DNA from: Rhizomys pruinosus
Lineage: Eukaryota > Chordata > Mammalia > Rodentia > Spalacidae
Direction: 5' to 3'
DNA: 64,000 nucleotides
Assembly (NCBI GenBank): GCA_009823505.1
Contig: VZQC01007982.1
Location: 1,931,984-1,995,983, forward strand
In this document: positions 11,507 to 24,415 of the stretch, one piece after another
Layout: the number at the start of each line of letters is the position of its first letter
How positions within the stretch are numbered: the first letter of the stretch is position 1
Translations under genes and position numbers: made by a program
Notes under the pieces: generated by a model
Seen by the model: the letters and a program-made list of their open reading frames with translations, nothing else
The model's database searches: none
Told to the model about the DNA's origin: nothing

Positions 11507-12765
11507 TCTTTTATGAATGGAAGATTTTGTAGGCTTAAAGGAGCCCACAGGTGTTTGTGGGTAAGTGCCCCAGAAGCATCCAGAGGGGCTGTGTCTATGG
11601 GTGGAAGGCGTCCCAGCCCAGTGAGCAGGACAGTCAGCTTGGCCTCTGATCCATTAGTCACCTTGGAGCAGGTGGTCTCTTTACTCACCATGTGAAGGAA
11701 AGGAAAGTTCTCAGAAAAAACCCGGGTCTGTGACTGAACCTCCTGCGAGGCTGATAACTGATTAGCACTTCAGTGATTGTGGAGCCTTGGAATGCTGCCG
11801 GGCCCAGAGCCCAATTACAATTCACCTTGGCCACCTTTAGCCCCTAAACAGCCATTTCTGGCCCACCTCTTTGTCTGATGAACAGATGAAAACCTTTTGG
11901 AATGTATTAACTTAACAGACCATCAGCTTCCACCAATGCAAGTAGCTAAGAAGCCTGTCAGATAGCATCTAAGGCCTGTAGCAGAACTCTCCCTGCGCCC
12001 CCTCTGATGTCTCTACCAAAGTATTTGAAAAGTGTCTTGATTTATGACTTTTTTGTTCTGTTACTATAAAAGCTTCATGAAACTGTTATCCTGTTGGAAC
12101 ATGAAATTTGGAGTAAAATGAATCTGTGTTCCCAGGCCAGGGTCACTCATATTTGGCTCCAGAATAAACCATCTCATCCCCTTTGAGGTGAGAATTGTGC
12201 TTCTGCACAGACATGTGAGAGGGTAGAGGCACTCTGCCTAGGGCCATCTTCACTTCAGTGGTCTATATGGTTCTACATGTCCCATGTACATGTCCCTCCT
12301 TCTCCATCTCTCTTTCCAGAGATCATGTGTGTTAGGTTCAGACCCAGTGTAAAAATATATAGGACTCCAATAAAGATAACTTTGGGCATGGGCTGGCCTG
12401 TCTGTCGTGGGAGCAGGATGACCAGCTTTAACATGGTGCTGAAGTGGGAATTTTAAACCCCAGTATACAAGGAAATGAACATACAGGAAGTTGGGGCGAA
12501 GAAGTGCGGGATAGGGTGTAGCTGGGCCTGCGGCTGGTATCAGAAGGAGCATCTTGAGAGAAACTGGGTGTCTTTCTCCTTGCGTCCGGTGAGGCACGAT
12601 TGCAGGAGCCTGCAGCAACCTATTCTCAGGTTGCAGGAACACAGTCCGGAGTGACCATTTCTCAGAACTCTGCTTTGGTTGGCTTCCTGGAATCCCTGAC
12701 TTAGGTGGGCTACGACCTTAACAATGTTTTCCTGTCCTTCCCAGCATTCTTTTTCTCTGCTTTGT
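11507..12765. other. Single-copy block with a possible conserved non-coding core
   Basis: No gene or repeat is recognised. The part at about 11735-11960 is unusually clean, with AT-rich words such as gctgataactgattagc and cccaattacaattcacc and no repeat hallmarks. That is the look of a conserved non-coding element, but conservation cannot be tested here. Confidence 0.3.
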
Positions 12766-12994
12766 GTTTATTATTTTAAAAAAGATTTTGTTTTTCTTTT
12801 TATGTGTGTGTCTCTATGTATTTGCCACGTGCCATGTGTGTGCATGTTCCCACAGAGGCCAGAGCGGGGTGTTGGATCTTCTGGTGCTGGAATTATAGGT
12901 GGTTGTGAACTACCTAACATGGGTGCTGGGAACTGAATTCAGGTCCTCTGGAAGAACAGCAAGTACTCTTAGTCATGGAATCATCTCTCCACTC
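12766..12994 (-). mobile_element. B3A/B2-like SINE, reverse
   Basis: Complement of a B3A-type SINE: a ttttatgtgtgtgt region, cacagaggccagagcggggt, a ggatcttctggtgctggaat block, acatgggtgctgggaactga, and catctctcc at the head. The acctaacatggg segment favours B3A over B2. Confidence 0.7.
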
Positions 12995-13146
12995 ATTGCT
13001 CTGCTTTATTGAGACAAGGTCTCATGTAGCCCAGGCTGTCCCTGAGGTCACTACAGCTACGAGGCTGAAGATGGCCTTGAATTCCTGCTCCTCCTACCTC
13101 TACCTCCCAAATGCTGGGATTGCAAGCAGGTGCCGACCCACCCGCT
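12995..13146 (-). mobile_element. B1 SINE, reverse (old)
   Basis: Complement of B1 with ttgagacaaggtctcatgta, a cctgaggtcactacagct block, and ctcccaaatgctgggattgc to ccgacccaccc. It is diverged and has no clear target duplication. Confidence 0.75.
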
Positions 13147-13861
13147 GTTCCTGTTCTTTCTCAGGTAGGTAGAGGGTGACCTATGACTGCTGAGAAAGAG
13201 CCTGGATGTGTGCTGAATACAATGATGGATGTTGTCATTCAGTAGGAAGAAAGAAGAGGGAGAAAGCAAAGGGAGAAGATATTGTTTGGGTACAATCTGT
13301 GTTTGCAATTTTCCACATCGGTTCTTTTTATGAACACTCCAGAAACAAGACAACGGCAGTGGCTGATTCAATATGCACCATGCAGGAAAACAATAAGGAA
13401 AAAAAAAAAAATACGGGTTTTTAATAAGCACTTGGAAAGGCTGTAATTAAATCTCGGGCTCTGTTTGGAAAACAAGAATCTCATTTAGTGCTTTTGCCCC
13501 TGTGCTCCCTAACATCTGCACCCGTGTTTTCTGCTGGGCAATTACCAAGTCCTTGGCGGCTTGATTAACAAATACAGGTGCGGGCTAGCTCAAGAGGGAG
13601 ATCCTAGGATGGAAGGTGGGGCGGCGGCAGGGAGGTTTGGGAGCCGGGAGAACTTGGCTCTCTCCCCAACAGGTGTCACAGGGAACTGGAAGAGCCTGTG
13701 AAAGAAGAATTGCCGGCTTTGGGGAAGGAAGGCGGTGAGAACGGGAGACCCTCTCGCCTCTCCTGCCTGCTTTGCTTGGAGTCCCTTTCCACCAAGGAGC
13801 CAAGGGTTATGGAAGAGGAGACTCCCCTCGGTGAGGATTCAGGGGCTTTTACTACATGTTA
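13147..13861. other. Unassigned block, possible conserved non-coding stretch
   Basis: No coding frame of note. About 13430-13580 contains repeat-free words with taattaaatctcgg and ggcttgattaacaaatac. It is a candidate for alignment to other mammals only. Confidence 0.3.
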
Positions 13862-14010
13862 GCAACCTGATATAGTGGTATATGCCCATAGTCCCAGCAC
13901 TTGGGAGGTGGAAGCAGGATTTTCTGAAGTTCAAGGTCATGATCAACTACATATGGAGCACAAGGCCAACTTAGGCTACGTGAGACCCTGATTAAAAAAG
14001 AAACAACAGC
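13862..14010 (+). mobile_element. B1-like SINE relic
   Basis: A diverged B1: gatatagtggtatatgccca, agtcccagcacttgggaggt, a gttcaaggtcatgatcaact block, gtgagaccctgatt, and an A-rich tail to about 14030. Confidence 0.65.
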
Positions 14011-14030
14011 CAAATAATCAACCAACAACC

Positions 14031-16355
14031 AACCAACTAGACATAACCATGACCAAGGAAAAGGGACATTTCAATGAGACGGTGAGAGCCAGGATTCAGG
14101 AAGTTGTGTGTTCCCTGAGTTTTCTTTGCAGGAAATTCTTTGAGTTAGTCTAGGTTTATCTCCTATATCTGTTGTAGTTAAAAGCTGCTGCCTTGGTCAC
14201 AGCCTCTCTTGTAGAGATGCCATGCTTCGCCTATGGTGTTGAGTCCTGTTTGCCCTGAAAAGTCACCTGTGGTCAGCACCATGCAGAGCCTGTTCCAGGG
14301 CATGGGTATTGCTGTTATATCCATGTTTTCTGGAAAGGGAGACTGAGACACAGGTTAGGTAACATGGCTGAGATGACATAGGTAATAGGAAGTACAGCCA
14401 GCTCTTGCACCAGGTGTCTGGTTCTAGAACCTTCCCTGTCCACCCCAGTCTCCTTACCCCCTCTTCTTGTCTACCAGATGCTTTTCCTATTCTTTTTCTA
14501 GTCCACCTTCTAGAGGCTCAGCATTTGGGCTTTTAACAGAAGGCCTGCTGGGAGAGAGGGGAGGGGTGTCTGTGGCAAGTCTGCATTGTGTCAGGAATGT
14601 GGTCTTGGGGCATGCACTGATAGGAAGACATGCTTTTGTGGGGAGCAGCTCTGCAAGCTTGGGTAGGGCTACTGAGACTGAAAGCATTTTTTCTCTTAGA
14701 AGTTTTTCTTGAATCTTAATGTACTACCCAAATACTCTCTACCATGAAGACGTGTGGGACCTGTGTACTTTGTCCAAAGTCCAGGGCAGGCTAGCAGTGC
14801 CTAGAAGGCTGGAGAACTGACTGGGATTACTATTTGTGTTTGTTTCCAGCTCTCTGATGCAGAGCCTGGGTCCTTTGGAAAGACTGGCCTTTCCTTTCCA
14901 TCTTCTGTGACCTTCAGGAAAAGATTCTTCCTGTCAGAATCTCAAGGACAGATGGATTTCCTTCTAGAAATGTTTCCAACTCCACGGAGCTGCCTTATGG
15001 CTTTGAGATTTCCCACTTTGGTCACGGCTGCTCTCCGTTCTAGCCAGAAGCTGGCTCTGGTCCTTCTTTCTTTCCTCAGCATCTCCCAATGATGCAGGGG
15101 ATACGGCTCCCTATGCCAGCTGGAAGCTGCCCTGTTTGGTGTGTGTGCTCCAGGCAACTCCTGTGCCTGGTGCCAGGCTCCTGGAGAAGATCTGGGATTC
15201 TGGAGCAGCCAGCCCCCTCGCCAGCACATGGCACAGCATCTCCCACTTCCTGAGATGGAGAAGGAAAACTCTTGATGCTCTGCTCACTGCTGCTGCCTCT
15301 TAGGAGGCTGTCGAGGCTGCTGTGGCTGACGCCGCTGTGGCCGATGGGGCAACAGCTCTTGAAGAGTGTTGCTTGTATCAACTCAACAAGGAGGGAGTAG
15401 GGAGAAGGGATAAGTAAATTAACATCACCAAATAAGGAGAAAACAATTAGTATTCTTGGAACTCACTCTCTTAGCTGTATGCCTGCCATCAGGAAGCCCA
15501 GTGCAAATGGAGAAAATCCAGATAAAGAGGAGAGCAGCAGGCCGTTCCTTTAAGGCTGGGACGATGTGCTGTGCTCGGGGCAGTGCTGAGGAGCTGACAC
15601 CTCACCATTTCCCTTCCATACTAATTACAAACTTTAGAAAGCACCTGAGGATGTCATTAATAACACCACCTGCCATGCATATTATACTTTCTTCTGGGAG
15701 CCCTGATGGCAGAGAATGCATGATTTCATTGATTGTCGCTGACATGCTGGAAGCCAGCAGTCCTCCGGCCTCCCTTTTCAGATGCAGATCCAGAAGCCAG
15801 GGAGATCATTGCATGTTAATGGCTAAATCAGGTCTCAGTCCCAAGCCATTGCTCCTTCCCTGAAATTCCTTGACAGAATCTTGAATGCAGGTCTCTTTAG
15901 AGAGATTCCGTGTTACCAGGGCTGTTTAGCATGCTGTAGGAGAAGGTGGGTAAGAAATCTGTTGTTCAGCAGAGTGCTGCTCTGCGGGGTGGCTAAGGGG
16001 GTGCCTGTGCAGGTAGACTTGGTGAGCACTGCTGAAGCTCCAGTGGTGGCCAGAACCAAGGTGCAGGTGGATGGAAGCCACAGGCCAGCTCTAGCTTCTA
16101 CAGTATCTGCCAAGCCTGACTGCTAGGTCCTGTTCTTAGGCTCCGTCATCTTGTCTTCACTGAATGTTTGTAAGTATCCGATTGTGATCTGCTGTGAAGA
16201 ACTTGAATAGGTGAGTTTATTCAAACCAAAGAGCACATCACTTGGACATCAGACCCATCAGCAGTGATTTGGGGCATGGTGAAGAGAGGAATGGATTTTC
16301 ATCGTTAACCATTCCCTTTTCATGTCCCTGTGCAAACCCGTTAGTGATGACTTTC
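14031..16355. other. 2.3 kb of single-copy DNA, no gene found
   Basis: This is one of the largest repeat-free blocks in the window. Several frames of 60-135 codons exist on both strands, but none has a recognisable domain, start context with partner exons, or codon pattern that I can defend. About 15590-15760 (ccatactaattacaaacttt, gatgtcattaataacaccac) resembles conserved non-coding sequence. Confidence 0.35.
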
Positions 16356-16359
16356 CTTT

Positions 16360-17690
16360 TTTTTTTTTTTAATTTTTTTATTTTTATTTTTAAGGGATTC
16401 TACAATACAATGACACAGTTGTTTGCAGATAACAATGATGTTACTCAGTATGTCATACAATTAAGTAATTGGTGCATTTTGCAAGTATCTATGTCCAAAA
16501 TTTGAACAACCCAAGGTTCCCATAGTCCAGTTGGAGAAGCTTGTATGCACAGGCATGTTGATCAATCAGGTGTCCAGACTATATTCCTATAGTCTCATGA
16601 TTCACCCCTATCTCTCCACAGCCCTTACAATCTACCACGCCTCCTCTTCCGCAGTTTGTTCCCTAGGCTTTGGGAAAGGGGCACAAATGGGTGAGAAGAA
16701 AACAGTCTAATTTCTTTGGAGTTGTCATTTTGGACTCTGGTCTGTTCAGTTTGTTTCTCTTCACGGATTGACAGCTTTCACAGTGATACCCTTTTCAGTC
16801 ATACTAACAAAGCTCAAGCTATTGGATGTACAGGCATTTAAGCAGTACCACTTATTGTGTCAAGCTAAGCTGTGAGCATAGACACAGATGCTTGGATGGT
16901 ATGCTAATCCGCAAACTGTGGTTTCTCTATAAAGGGTGACAAGTTCTTATTGTGGCTTATAACATCGCCTAACCACTAGAGGACATAAGCTTGTGGCATC
17001 CGCTGTGAGTTATTCCTCCAAGGAGAGAGCTAATAGCCAAATAGTTTTGGGATATAATATAGACACTTGGCTGCCACTGTTGCACTGTATCTCCAGGCTG
17101 TTGAGGTGTAGCTGATATTTTCGGAGGAGTCTTGTTTGTCTCAGGGAGACCAATATTTTGCTGTATTGCTGTAGTGGCCTTTGGTAACGCTCTCTAGCAT
17201 TTCAGAGGCCAGTTGTACGCTAGCAGGTGACGTCTCATAACATTTTTCATGCTCACACCAGGTCTTCGACAACAGGGACTTACTGCCTTTCTCCTTGCAT
17301 ATATCCCATTTATAGGCAAAAGGCCTTTATAATTTGGGGGGGCGGGTTTGAATCCCCTAGCCAACATCTCCTAGGCAGAATAATTCATTGCTGATGTCAG
17401 AGCTTTCCTGTAGTAATATATTTTGCTTAATTACACAACTTATAAACACTTTACTATTGAATTTGGCTCTAGATAGAGAAATATCCTTTCACAGTTCCTA
17501 TGCCTATCAATCAGTTAATACGTTGTGCCTGTTTTATAGGAAATTACCACCGTAACAATTGGCTCTAGTTTACAGTTTGGGAGTGGTTTCATTACCATCC
17601 TGTTTTCCTTTTTTCAAAAAAAAAAAAAAAGAAAAAAAAAGGGGGGGGAGAGGTAGGAAGGTTTCTCAGCATTAGGGTCCATTATTAACA
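16360..17690 (-). mobile_element. L1 3'-region-like repeat, module A
   Basis: This block shares ordered words with a second block at 18.66-19.49 kb: tgtccagactatattc(c/g)tat, cctcttcc(g/a)cag(t/a)ttgttcc, a cttggactcta block, ccaaggagagagctaata and cagtggcctttggtaac. The content fits an antisense rodent L1 (Lx-type) 3' UTR. An A-run followed by a G-run lies at 17616-17650. The family assignment is less certain than the internal homology. Confidence 0.5.
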
Positions 17691-18659
17691 GTCAACCCCA
17701 ATATTATTCAGAGAGATGCTCAGTGACCGTGTCTCAGGCAGTCTGATGTTCCTCATTCCTTAGTGTTCAGATGGGTCAACCTCTCTGCTGACATTCCCCA
17801 GTTCATCCTGCACAGCCATAAGTTGTATGTTTTCAGGCATTTAGATTGGTGACTTTTACCTGTGGGAACATAAAATTCTCCTCCCATTGTTATTTTCAAG
17901 ATCAGAAAAATTGAAAATTTATCAATAGGATTGAAACACAGAGTTTTCCATTTGTATCCCAGAAAGGATAGTACCCCACCTCCCCCCTCCCTCTTTTCTT
18001 TTTTTTTTTTTTTTTTAGGTTTTTGTTTTGACCTATAGATGCCTAAGTTGTATTACACATACCCATAAGCAGGAGCCAAGGCATAAGCTTTCATTACATT
18101 TACCCAAACTGGTTCTCATTGACTGTATGCTACTTATTTGGGAAGGAAATTTAAGCTTAGTTCCTTTAACTTGTCCTACAAGTAAAGAAAGTGTTATAAT
18201 GTGATATTGTGTTATTCAGAAAAAATATATAGGCCATTTGTATACCTTAACCCGATACAAATTATAAATAAGACCAATTAACATTTTATATTCCCGATTG
18301 GTTCAATTGTATTACCATTTCCACCAAAACCTACACCTAAATTTAATTAATCTAAACAATTCACTAAGCCATTGAAATATACTATACTTGGTGGATAAAG
18401 CTTGGGCAGAGTTGAGAACCTGCTAAATAAATTTTACCCAATAAACACTTTGCTCTTTAACGCTTTATGACTGGACTAAGACTTCTACTTATTTGGTAAG
18501 TAAAAATTTAAGCTTAATTCTTTTAAATTGTCCTACAAGTAAAAGAAAGTGTTACACTGTGATGTTGTGTATTTCAGAAAAATATAGAGCCCAACCCAAT
18601 ACTAACTATGAATAAAACAACTAGCATTTTATATTCCCAGTTAGTTCAAATGTCAGTAT
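17691..18659 (-). repeat. AT-rich block with a diverged direct repeat
   Basis: About 190 bp starting tacttatttggg at 18131 recurs at 18486 (tacttatttggt), offset 355 bp, with aligned words gtcctacaagtaaa, gaaagtgtta and cattttatattccc. Copy 1 is about 18131-18320 and copy 2 about 18486-18655. The copies differ by many substitutions, so the duplication is old. It probably belongs to the flanking L1 3'-region modules. Confidence 0.6.
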
Positions 18660-19490
18660 CTAGCTCCTTTTCTTTTTTCCCAGCACAAGATTCCTGCATA
18701 TAAAACCAATTTGCAAGCAGTTGTGTCCCAGCCCACAGAGCCCAAGGCTCCCACCATCTAGCTGGAGGGGCTTGAATGTTCAATCAAGTTGATCAAATAA
18801 GTGTCCAGACTATATTGTCATAGTTTTACCGTTCACCCCAATCACCGCTCCTACAATATACCACACCCCTCTTCCACAGATTGTTCCTTAGGCTTAGAGA
18901 TGGGGCACAGGTGGACAAGAAGCACAACAGTCTACTTTGTCTGGAGATGTCGTCTTGGACTCTAATCAGTTCTGGCTGTTTCCTTTCATGGGCTGCCCGA
19001 TTGCCCAGGGACCAGCTTCCAATCCTACTAATGAAGCACAAGTGGTTAGATATATATGTATTTAAACATTGCTAGTTATTATGGTAGGTTACTTTGGTAT
19101 AGACACATATGTCTGGATGGTGTCTTAATCCCTGAATTACTTTTCTTTTTCCCCCTGAGAGAGATGACAAGGCCTTACTGTGGCATATATATATCTCCTA
19201 ATCGCTAGAAGGTATAAGCTTATGGCAACATCCTCGAGTTATTTGTCCAAGGAGAGAGCTAATAATCAAATAAAGTTGGGATATACAGACATATGGCTGC
19301 CTCTGCTGCACAGTATCACCAAGCAGTTGGGGTGTAGCTGATGTTGGTGGCGGAGTTTTGCTTGACTCAAGGAGACTAACCTTTGCTTTATTAGTTCAGT
19401 GGCCTTTGGTAACACTCTCTGGTATTCCAGAGACCAACTGTATACTTGTAAGTGATGACTTTCCTATGGCACCATATTGGAAGTGATGAA
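18660..19490 (-). mobile_element. L1 3'-region-like repeat, module B
   Basis: Paralogous to module A over about 800 bp in the same orientation (shared words listed under module A). Module B ends caactgtatacttgtaagtg where A has cagttgtacgctagcaggtg. Divergence looks moderate. It could be a second insertion or an old local duplication. Confidence 0.5.
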
Positions 19491-19519
19491 CTAAAATCGG
19501 GAGTGACACCATTTAGTAT

Positions 19520-19865
19520 TAACACTGTATTAGTTACTTTTCTCATTGTTGTGATGGCTCTAATGTAACTCACAGTTCGAGGGCGCAGTCTATCAGAGGA
19601 GAGGAGACATGGCGGCAGGAGTGTGAGGCAGCTGGCCACAGTGCATCTACACTCAGGAAGCAGACAGACATGAATGCTGGTATTCAATCAATTTTCTCCT
19701 TTGCATTCAGTGCAGGGCCCTAGCCCATGGCACAGTGCCACCCATAGTTAGGGTGGATCTTTTCATCTTAGTTAACCTAGTCTAGAAACTTCCTCACAGA
19801 CATGCCCAGAAATTTGCCTCCTAGGTGATTCTAGATCCTGTCACATTGACAATTAGCACTAACCA
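19520..19865 (-). mobile_element. ERVL-MaLR-like LTR, reverse
   Basis: Opens tgtattagttacttttctca, with cagttcgagggcgcagtct, gacatggcggcaggagtgtg, and an end resembling cctgtcacattgacaattag. This is the complement of a rodent MaLR LTR and is diverged. Confidence 0.6.
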
Positions 19866-20740
19866 CTTGTTGGGAAGCCAAGTTTGAGATCCAAGTTCTC
19901 TAAAGCAACAGTGTCTAGAGTTCTCTCCATTTGGGAAATGCCTGAGCTAGGTGGCCTCTTGGGTTCCTTCCACACAAGTCTCTGTGCCTCTGGGATTCAC
20001 TATATGGTTCGGAGTAGAAGGTAAGGAAGAGAGAAATACAAAATTGATGGACATGGTGAGACATGCAGTACCAGTCTCCTAGGATGGCCTGGTCCTGCCC
20101 TCCCACCTCGGTGCAGTGACCTGGATTGTGGCTCTGGCCTCCCTGGATTCACTTTATGGAGCTGAGCTGGTTTGAAAGGGCCTCTTGTAGCCTAACTGGA
20201 GACTGCCATCTCTCATTCATCCTTAGTGCGTCTCCGGTGTTCTTATTTAGTCTCTAAGGCTCAGCTTGTGGGAAAAGTAACTGCCCAGGTAGCTTACCAG
20301 CCTAAATTTGGAATTTCTTGTCCCCTAGTGAGTCCCTTTTCGCTATGTCAGTCATGATGTATGTAGGAGGTGTTCATGTGACCTCTCCCTTGGCTCAGAT
20401 CTCTCTGCCTATGAAGAAGTCATACCTACTGCCTCCCTGACTGCTGGCTCTCAGTGAACAGGTTAGGTGGGTAGATTCTCCCACTTTGGAAACAAATGAC
20501 TGCAGGAGAAACATCCTTACTTGTATGCTTTACATTGATAATTTACTGGCTGGTCTCCCACCCATGGTCCCTCTTCAGGGGAGCAAAGTGTGGCATGAAG
20601 GTGGCCCAGAGAGAGATGCCATTTGCTGAAATAGTAGAGGCTTAGATGAACCTGACACATCCAATTGCTGATGCATAGCCTTCTCGGTGCTGCAGCCCCA
20701 CCTCACTGTAGCTGTGTCTCCATGTCAAAAGTCGGAGGTC
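19866..20740. other. Unassigned single-copy DNA
   Basis: No recognised gene, RNA or repeat. The short frames are unremarkable. Confidence 0.35.
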
Positions 20741-20743
20741 ATA

Positions 20744-20905
20744 GCTGAACATGGTGGTGTACACCTTTAGTCTCAGCACTCTGGTGGTGGAGGCAGGCAG
20801 ATTTTTGTGAGATTAAACCCAGCCTGGTCTACAGAGCAGGTTCCAGGCCAGCTGGGGCTACAAGGAGATCTTGCCTCAAAAACTAAAAAAAATGAAATAA
20901 AACAA
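20744..20905 (+). mobile_element. B1 SINE
   Basis: gctgaacatggtggtgtaca, a ggaggcaggcag block, cagcctggtctacagagc and an A-rich tail. Flanks aaaagtcggaggtca and aaaagtatggagtca look like a decayed target duplication. Confidence 0.85.
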
Positions 20906-20984
20906 AAGTATGGAGTCAGGAAGGCTCATGGGAGCCAGAATTCCTACTTAGGTTTTGTTATTTTTCTTTTTACTATTTACGAAA

Positions 20985-21345
20985 TTCCTGATGAAAATGA
21001 TATGAAAAAGAGTTCATCTTGGCTCACAATTTGAGGGTACACTCCATCATGGTGGGGAGCAAGAGCAGGAGGAGCTGGTCACATGACACCCACAGTCAGC
21101 AAGCAGAGGGGGTGGGTGCTCAGCTCCCCTTCAGCAAGTGGGGGGGGTGACTGCTGGTGCTCAGGTCACCCTCTCCATTTCATTCAGTCTAGAGCCTTAG
21201 CCCACGGAATGGGGGCCACACAAAGTTAGGGAAAAATCTTCCAACTTCAATGAACCCAGTCTAGAAACTCCTTCATGGATGTTCCCAGAACCTTGTCTCC
21301 TAGGTGGGTCTAGTTCTGATCAGATTGACATTATTAACTATCGCA
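20985..21345 (-). mobile_element. ERVL-MaLR-like LTR, reverse
   Basis: agttcatcttggctcacaat, ccatcatggtggggagcaag, a ccagtctagaaactcc block, and an end near gatcagattgacattattaa. It is similar in architecture to the copy at 19.5 kb. Confidence 0.55.
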
Positions 21346-22523
21346 TGCACCTTCCAGGATGTCCGGAGAGCACAGCTTTGCTTATCATCAGCAGTCTCCC
21401 TAGGCCCCTGGTCTGGCTTCTGGATGGGAGCAAAGGAGACAAGAACTGTTCCTCATGACTGCCCTCAAAATATCGGACTACCTCAGGCTGTGTCTTGGCC
21501 ACTATCTCCCTTAGGCTGTTCTAGTGACATAGATCGAAGGGTTGGTTTTCAGTTACTTTCTATTGTGCTGTTCATGTGCATTTTTAAAGGTGGGCCACAT
21601 TGATCCTATGTGCCCTTTTGTTTCCGTGTAACATGGAGCAAAGCATCCCTGAAGAATCATTTTGATAACAGCGGCAATGCTGCATTTAGCCACTATTTTG
21701 AACTCTTAGCTGCATGTCAGGTACGTTTCATGTCACTGGTAATACAAGAGAACAAAACGTAGTTCGGTACCTCCTGGAACTTATTTCCCTTAATTAAAAA
21801 ACATAGTATTTTATTTGTTCCTTGAGATTTTTGTACATGTACACAATATATTTTGATCATATCCATCCTTGTCTTCCTCCTCCTCCTCCTCCTCCTCCTC
21901 TTCCTCCTTTTCCTTATTCTTTTTAAAAAACTCCACCACGTCCAATCAGTGCTGCTTATATGTGTGTGATGTGAGGCTAGCCACTGGAGCATGGGCAGCC
22001 CACCAGTGGCTGAACTCATCCCCACAAAACCCCTCTCCCTCTCCCAGCAGCCACCAACTACCAATAGCTCCTCAGCTTGGAGTGGAACCTCATCCACCAT
22101 TCTCTAGTCCATGCTGGAATTTTGCACTGGTTTGATGTTGTGCAGGTCACCACAGCTGCTGTGAATTTGTGAGTGCAGCAGCCACGCCGTGACCAGAAGA
22201 CCACATTTCACAGCGCTCCTCCTCTCTCTCAGGCTCTCAAGCCCCCCCCCCCTTTCTGGGATGCTCCCTGAGCCTTGTGGTGAGGGAGGGTGATGCAATG
22301 CCTTAATTTATGGCTGAGCCCACAAGTCACTTATTCTCAGCACTTCATCCAGTTGTGAGTCTCTGCATTAACTGCTGCCCACTGGAGAAAGAAGATTCTC
22401 TGGCTAAAATGCAGAGTAATATTAATCTATGAGCATAGACAGAGATAGTTAGAAGGTAATTTGACAACGTGACCATTTAGCAAACAACAATAGCAGGTTC
22501 CTCTCCAGGGGCCAATGACTTCC
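21346..22523. other. Unassigned DNA with a CTC microsatellite
   Basis: A (CTC)n tract lies at about 21872-21910 and the rest is not assigned. The poly-Ser and poly-Arg frames over the tract are simple-repeat translations. Confidence 0.4.
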
Positions 22524-22528
22524 CCAGC

Positions 22529-22920
22529 TGTCCTGGTTTGCTTTCTGTCGCTGCAATAAACACCATGACCAAAAGCAACTTAGAAGAGGAAAGGGTTTAT
22601 TTCAGCTTACACTTCTGGGTCACAGTCCATCACTGAGGGAAGTTGAGGCAGGAACTCAAACAGAAATGGAAGCAGAAACCATGGAGAAATATTGCTTATT
22701 GGCTTTCTCTCTGCCTTGCTTTGGGATAGCTTTCTTGTAGAGCACAGGACCACCTGCCTAGGGATGGTGCCTCCCACAGTGGGATAGGCCCTCCCACATC
22801 GATGGTCAATGAAGACAATGCCATGGAGTTGCCCACAGGCCAATATGATGAAGGAAATTTCTCAAACAAGGTTCCCTCTTACCAGATTGTGTCCATAAAC
22901 AAGGAAGACTAACCAGCACA
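22529..22920 (-). mobile_element. Solo MaLR-type LTR, reverse, with 5-bp target duplication
   Basis: Reads TGTCCTGG...CCAGCACA on the plus strand, so it has the TG...CA ends of an LTR, 392 bp long. Flanks are ccagc (22524-22528) and ctagc (22921-22925), a 5-bp target duplication with one mismatch, the length expected of ERVL-class integration. Internal words include caccatgaccaaaagcaact and tttatttcagcttacac. There is no internal retroviral sequence, so it is a solo LTR. Confidence 0.75.
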
Positions 22921-23734
22921 CTAGCCATGGGCCTTTTACCAGGATTACAGTATCAGACATGCAGTCCTTCTTGTGGAGCAGACTTCAACTCCAATCCAAA
23001 AGAGGTTGGTTACTCCCATAGCCTTCATGCCACTATTATATCAGTAGGTACATCTTGTTTGGCAGGTTGGTATTGGAACAAGCAAGGTTTGCATCTGGGT
23101 GATCCCATTGACTGCTTTTCTCCCCCAGAGTCTATGTAGCCCCTTCCAGCCTACGACAGCCCCTGGTGAGGAATCTTTTAGGTCAGTTCCAGCTTTCCTT
23201 CTCTATGTTCTACACCAAAGTGTGTTATCTCTTCAGCAATACATATCCTACCATTCAGTTCTGGTGTGCAACCAGGAGCAATGACAACAGACTGTGTTGC
23301 TTGTGGGGAGGCTCTGAGGCCTCCTTGACAAACTGCTTATAGAGAGGTATCCCACACCCCAGCACTAGGATTTTCATTCAATAATGTGTACCTTCTGAGG
23401 GAAACATAATCCACCCATGCAGGTACCTGTGTTCAAACTCCCCTTTTCTTTTAAATTATATTTTTAAAATTATCTTACAAAGTAGTAGGTTTCCATGAGG
23501 GTTTTTCTTAATCGTTAGTCTTGGTTGACACCCCTTCCTGTCCCCTCACCCCCATTCCTGCTTAAACGTTTAACCCTTAGTGTTCACCTTCGTCTGCTTT
23601 CGTATTGTATGCGTTCTACTATCCTCTCCCTCTATTAAGGCCTTTTCCCCTCCCCACAACTCATGGGCTGCTTTTGTCTTCCTGTCTGCTACAGATACTC
23701 CAAGTTAAACATACAGTTAAAAATGTGAAGGTAG

Positions 23735-23952
23735 GGCCTGGAGAGATGGCCTAGTGGTTAAGAGTGCCGACTGCTCTTGCAGAGGACCCAGGTTCGATTC
23801 CCAGCACCCACATGGTGGCTGAGAATGGTCTTTAACTCCAGTTCCAGGGGAATCCGACACCTTCTTCTGACCTCCACAGCATTTCATGGGTGCACAGACC
23901 TACATGTAGACAGTACACTCATACACATAAAAAAGAAATTTAAAAATTATAA
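23735..23952 (+). mobile_element. B2 SINE nested in L1
   Basis: ggcctggagagatggcctag, B box ggttcgattcc, and an A-rich tail. The target duplication aaaatgtgaag(g/t)tag lies at 23720-23734 and 23953-23967. It lacks the 17-nt internal duplication. Confidence 0.92.
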
Positions 23953-24415
23953 AAAATGTGAAGTTAGAGTCCATATAGGAGAGAGAACATGTGACATTTG
24001 TCTTTCTGGGCCTGGATTATTTTCCAGTTCCATTCATTTTCCTGATAATGTCACAATTTCATTTTTTTTTTTTACAGTTGAATAAAATTCCATTGTGTGT
24101 GTACCACATTTTCATAATCTATTCATCACTTGATGAACACCTATGCTGATTAAATTTCCTAGCAAACAGAGCAGCACTGAACAGGATCATGCAAGTATAT
24201 CTGGAGTAGGATACGGAGTTCTTTGGGGGCTGGGAGTGGTATATCTGAGTTGTATGGTAGTCTTAGTTTTAGCTTGTTTAGAAAACTCCACACTGGTTTC
24301 CATAGTGACTGTACCCACTCAACAAGAGGGGGGTAAGTGTTCCCCTTTCCACACACCCTTGCTAGCATTTGTTTTGTTTTCTCATCTTATTTCTCCCCTC
24401 CTCTTTCTCCTTCAT

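Noticed and set aside
21872..22100. Poly-Ser (plus) and poly-Arg/Lys (minus) frames
   Set aside because: They are translations of the CTC microsatellite and its flank.
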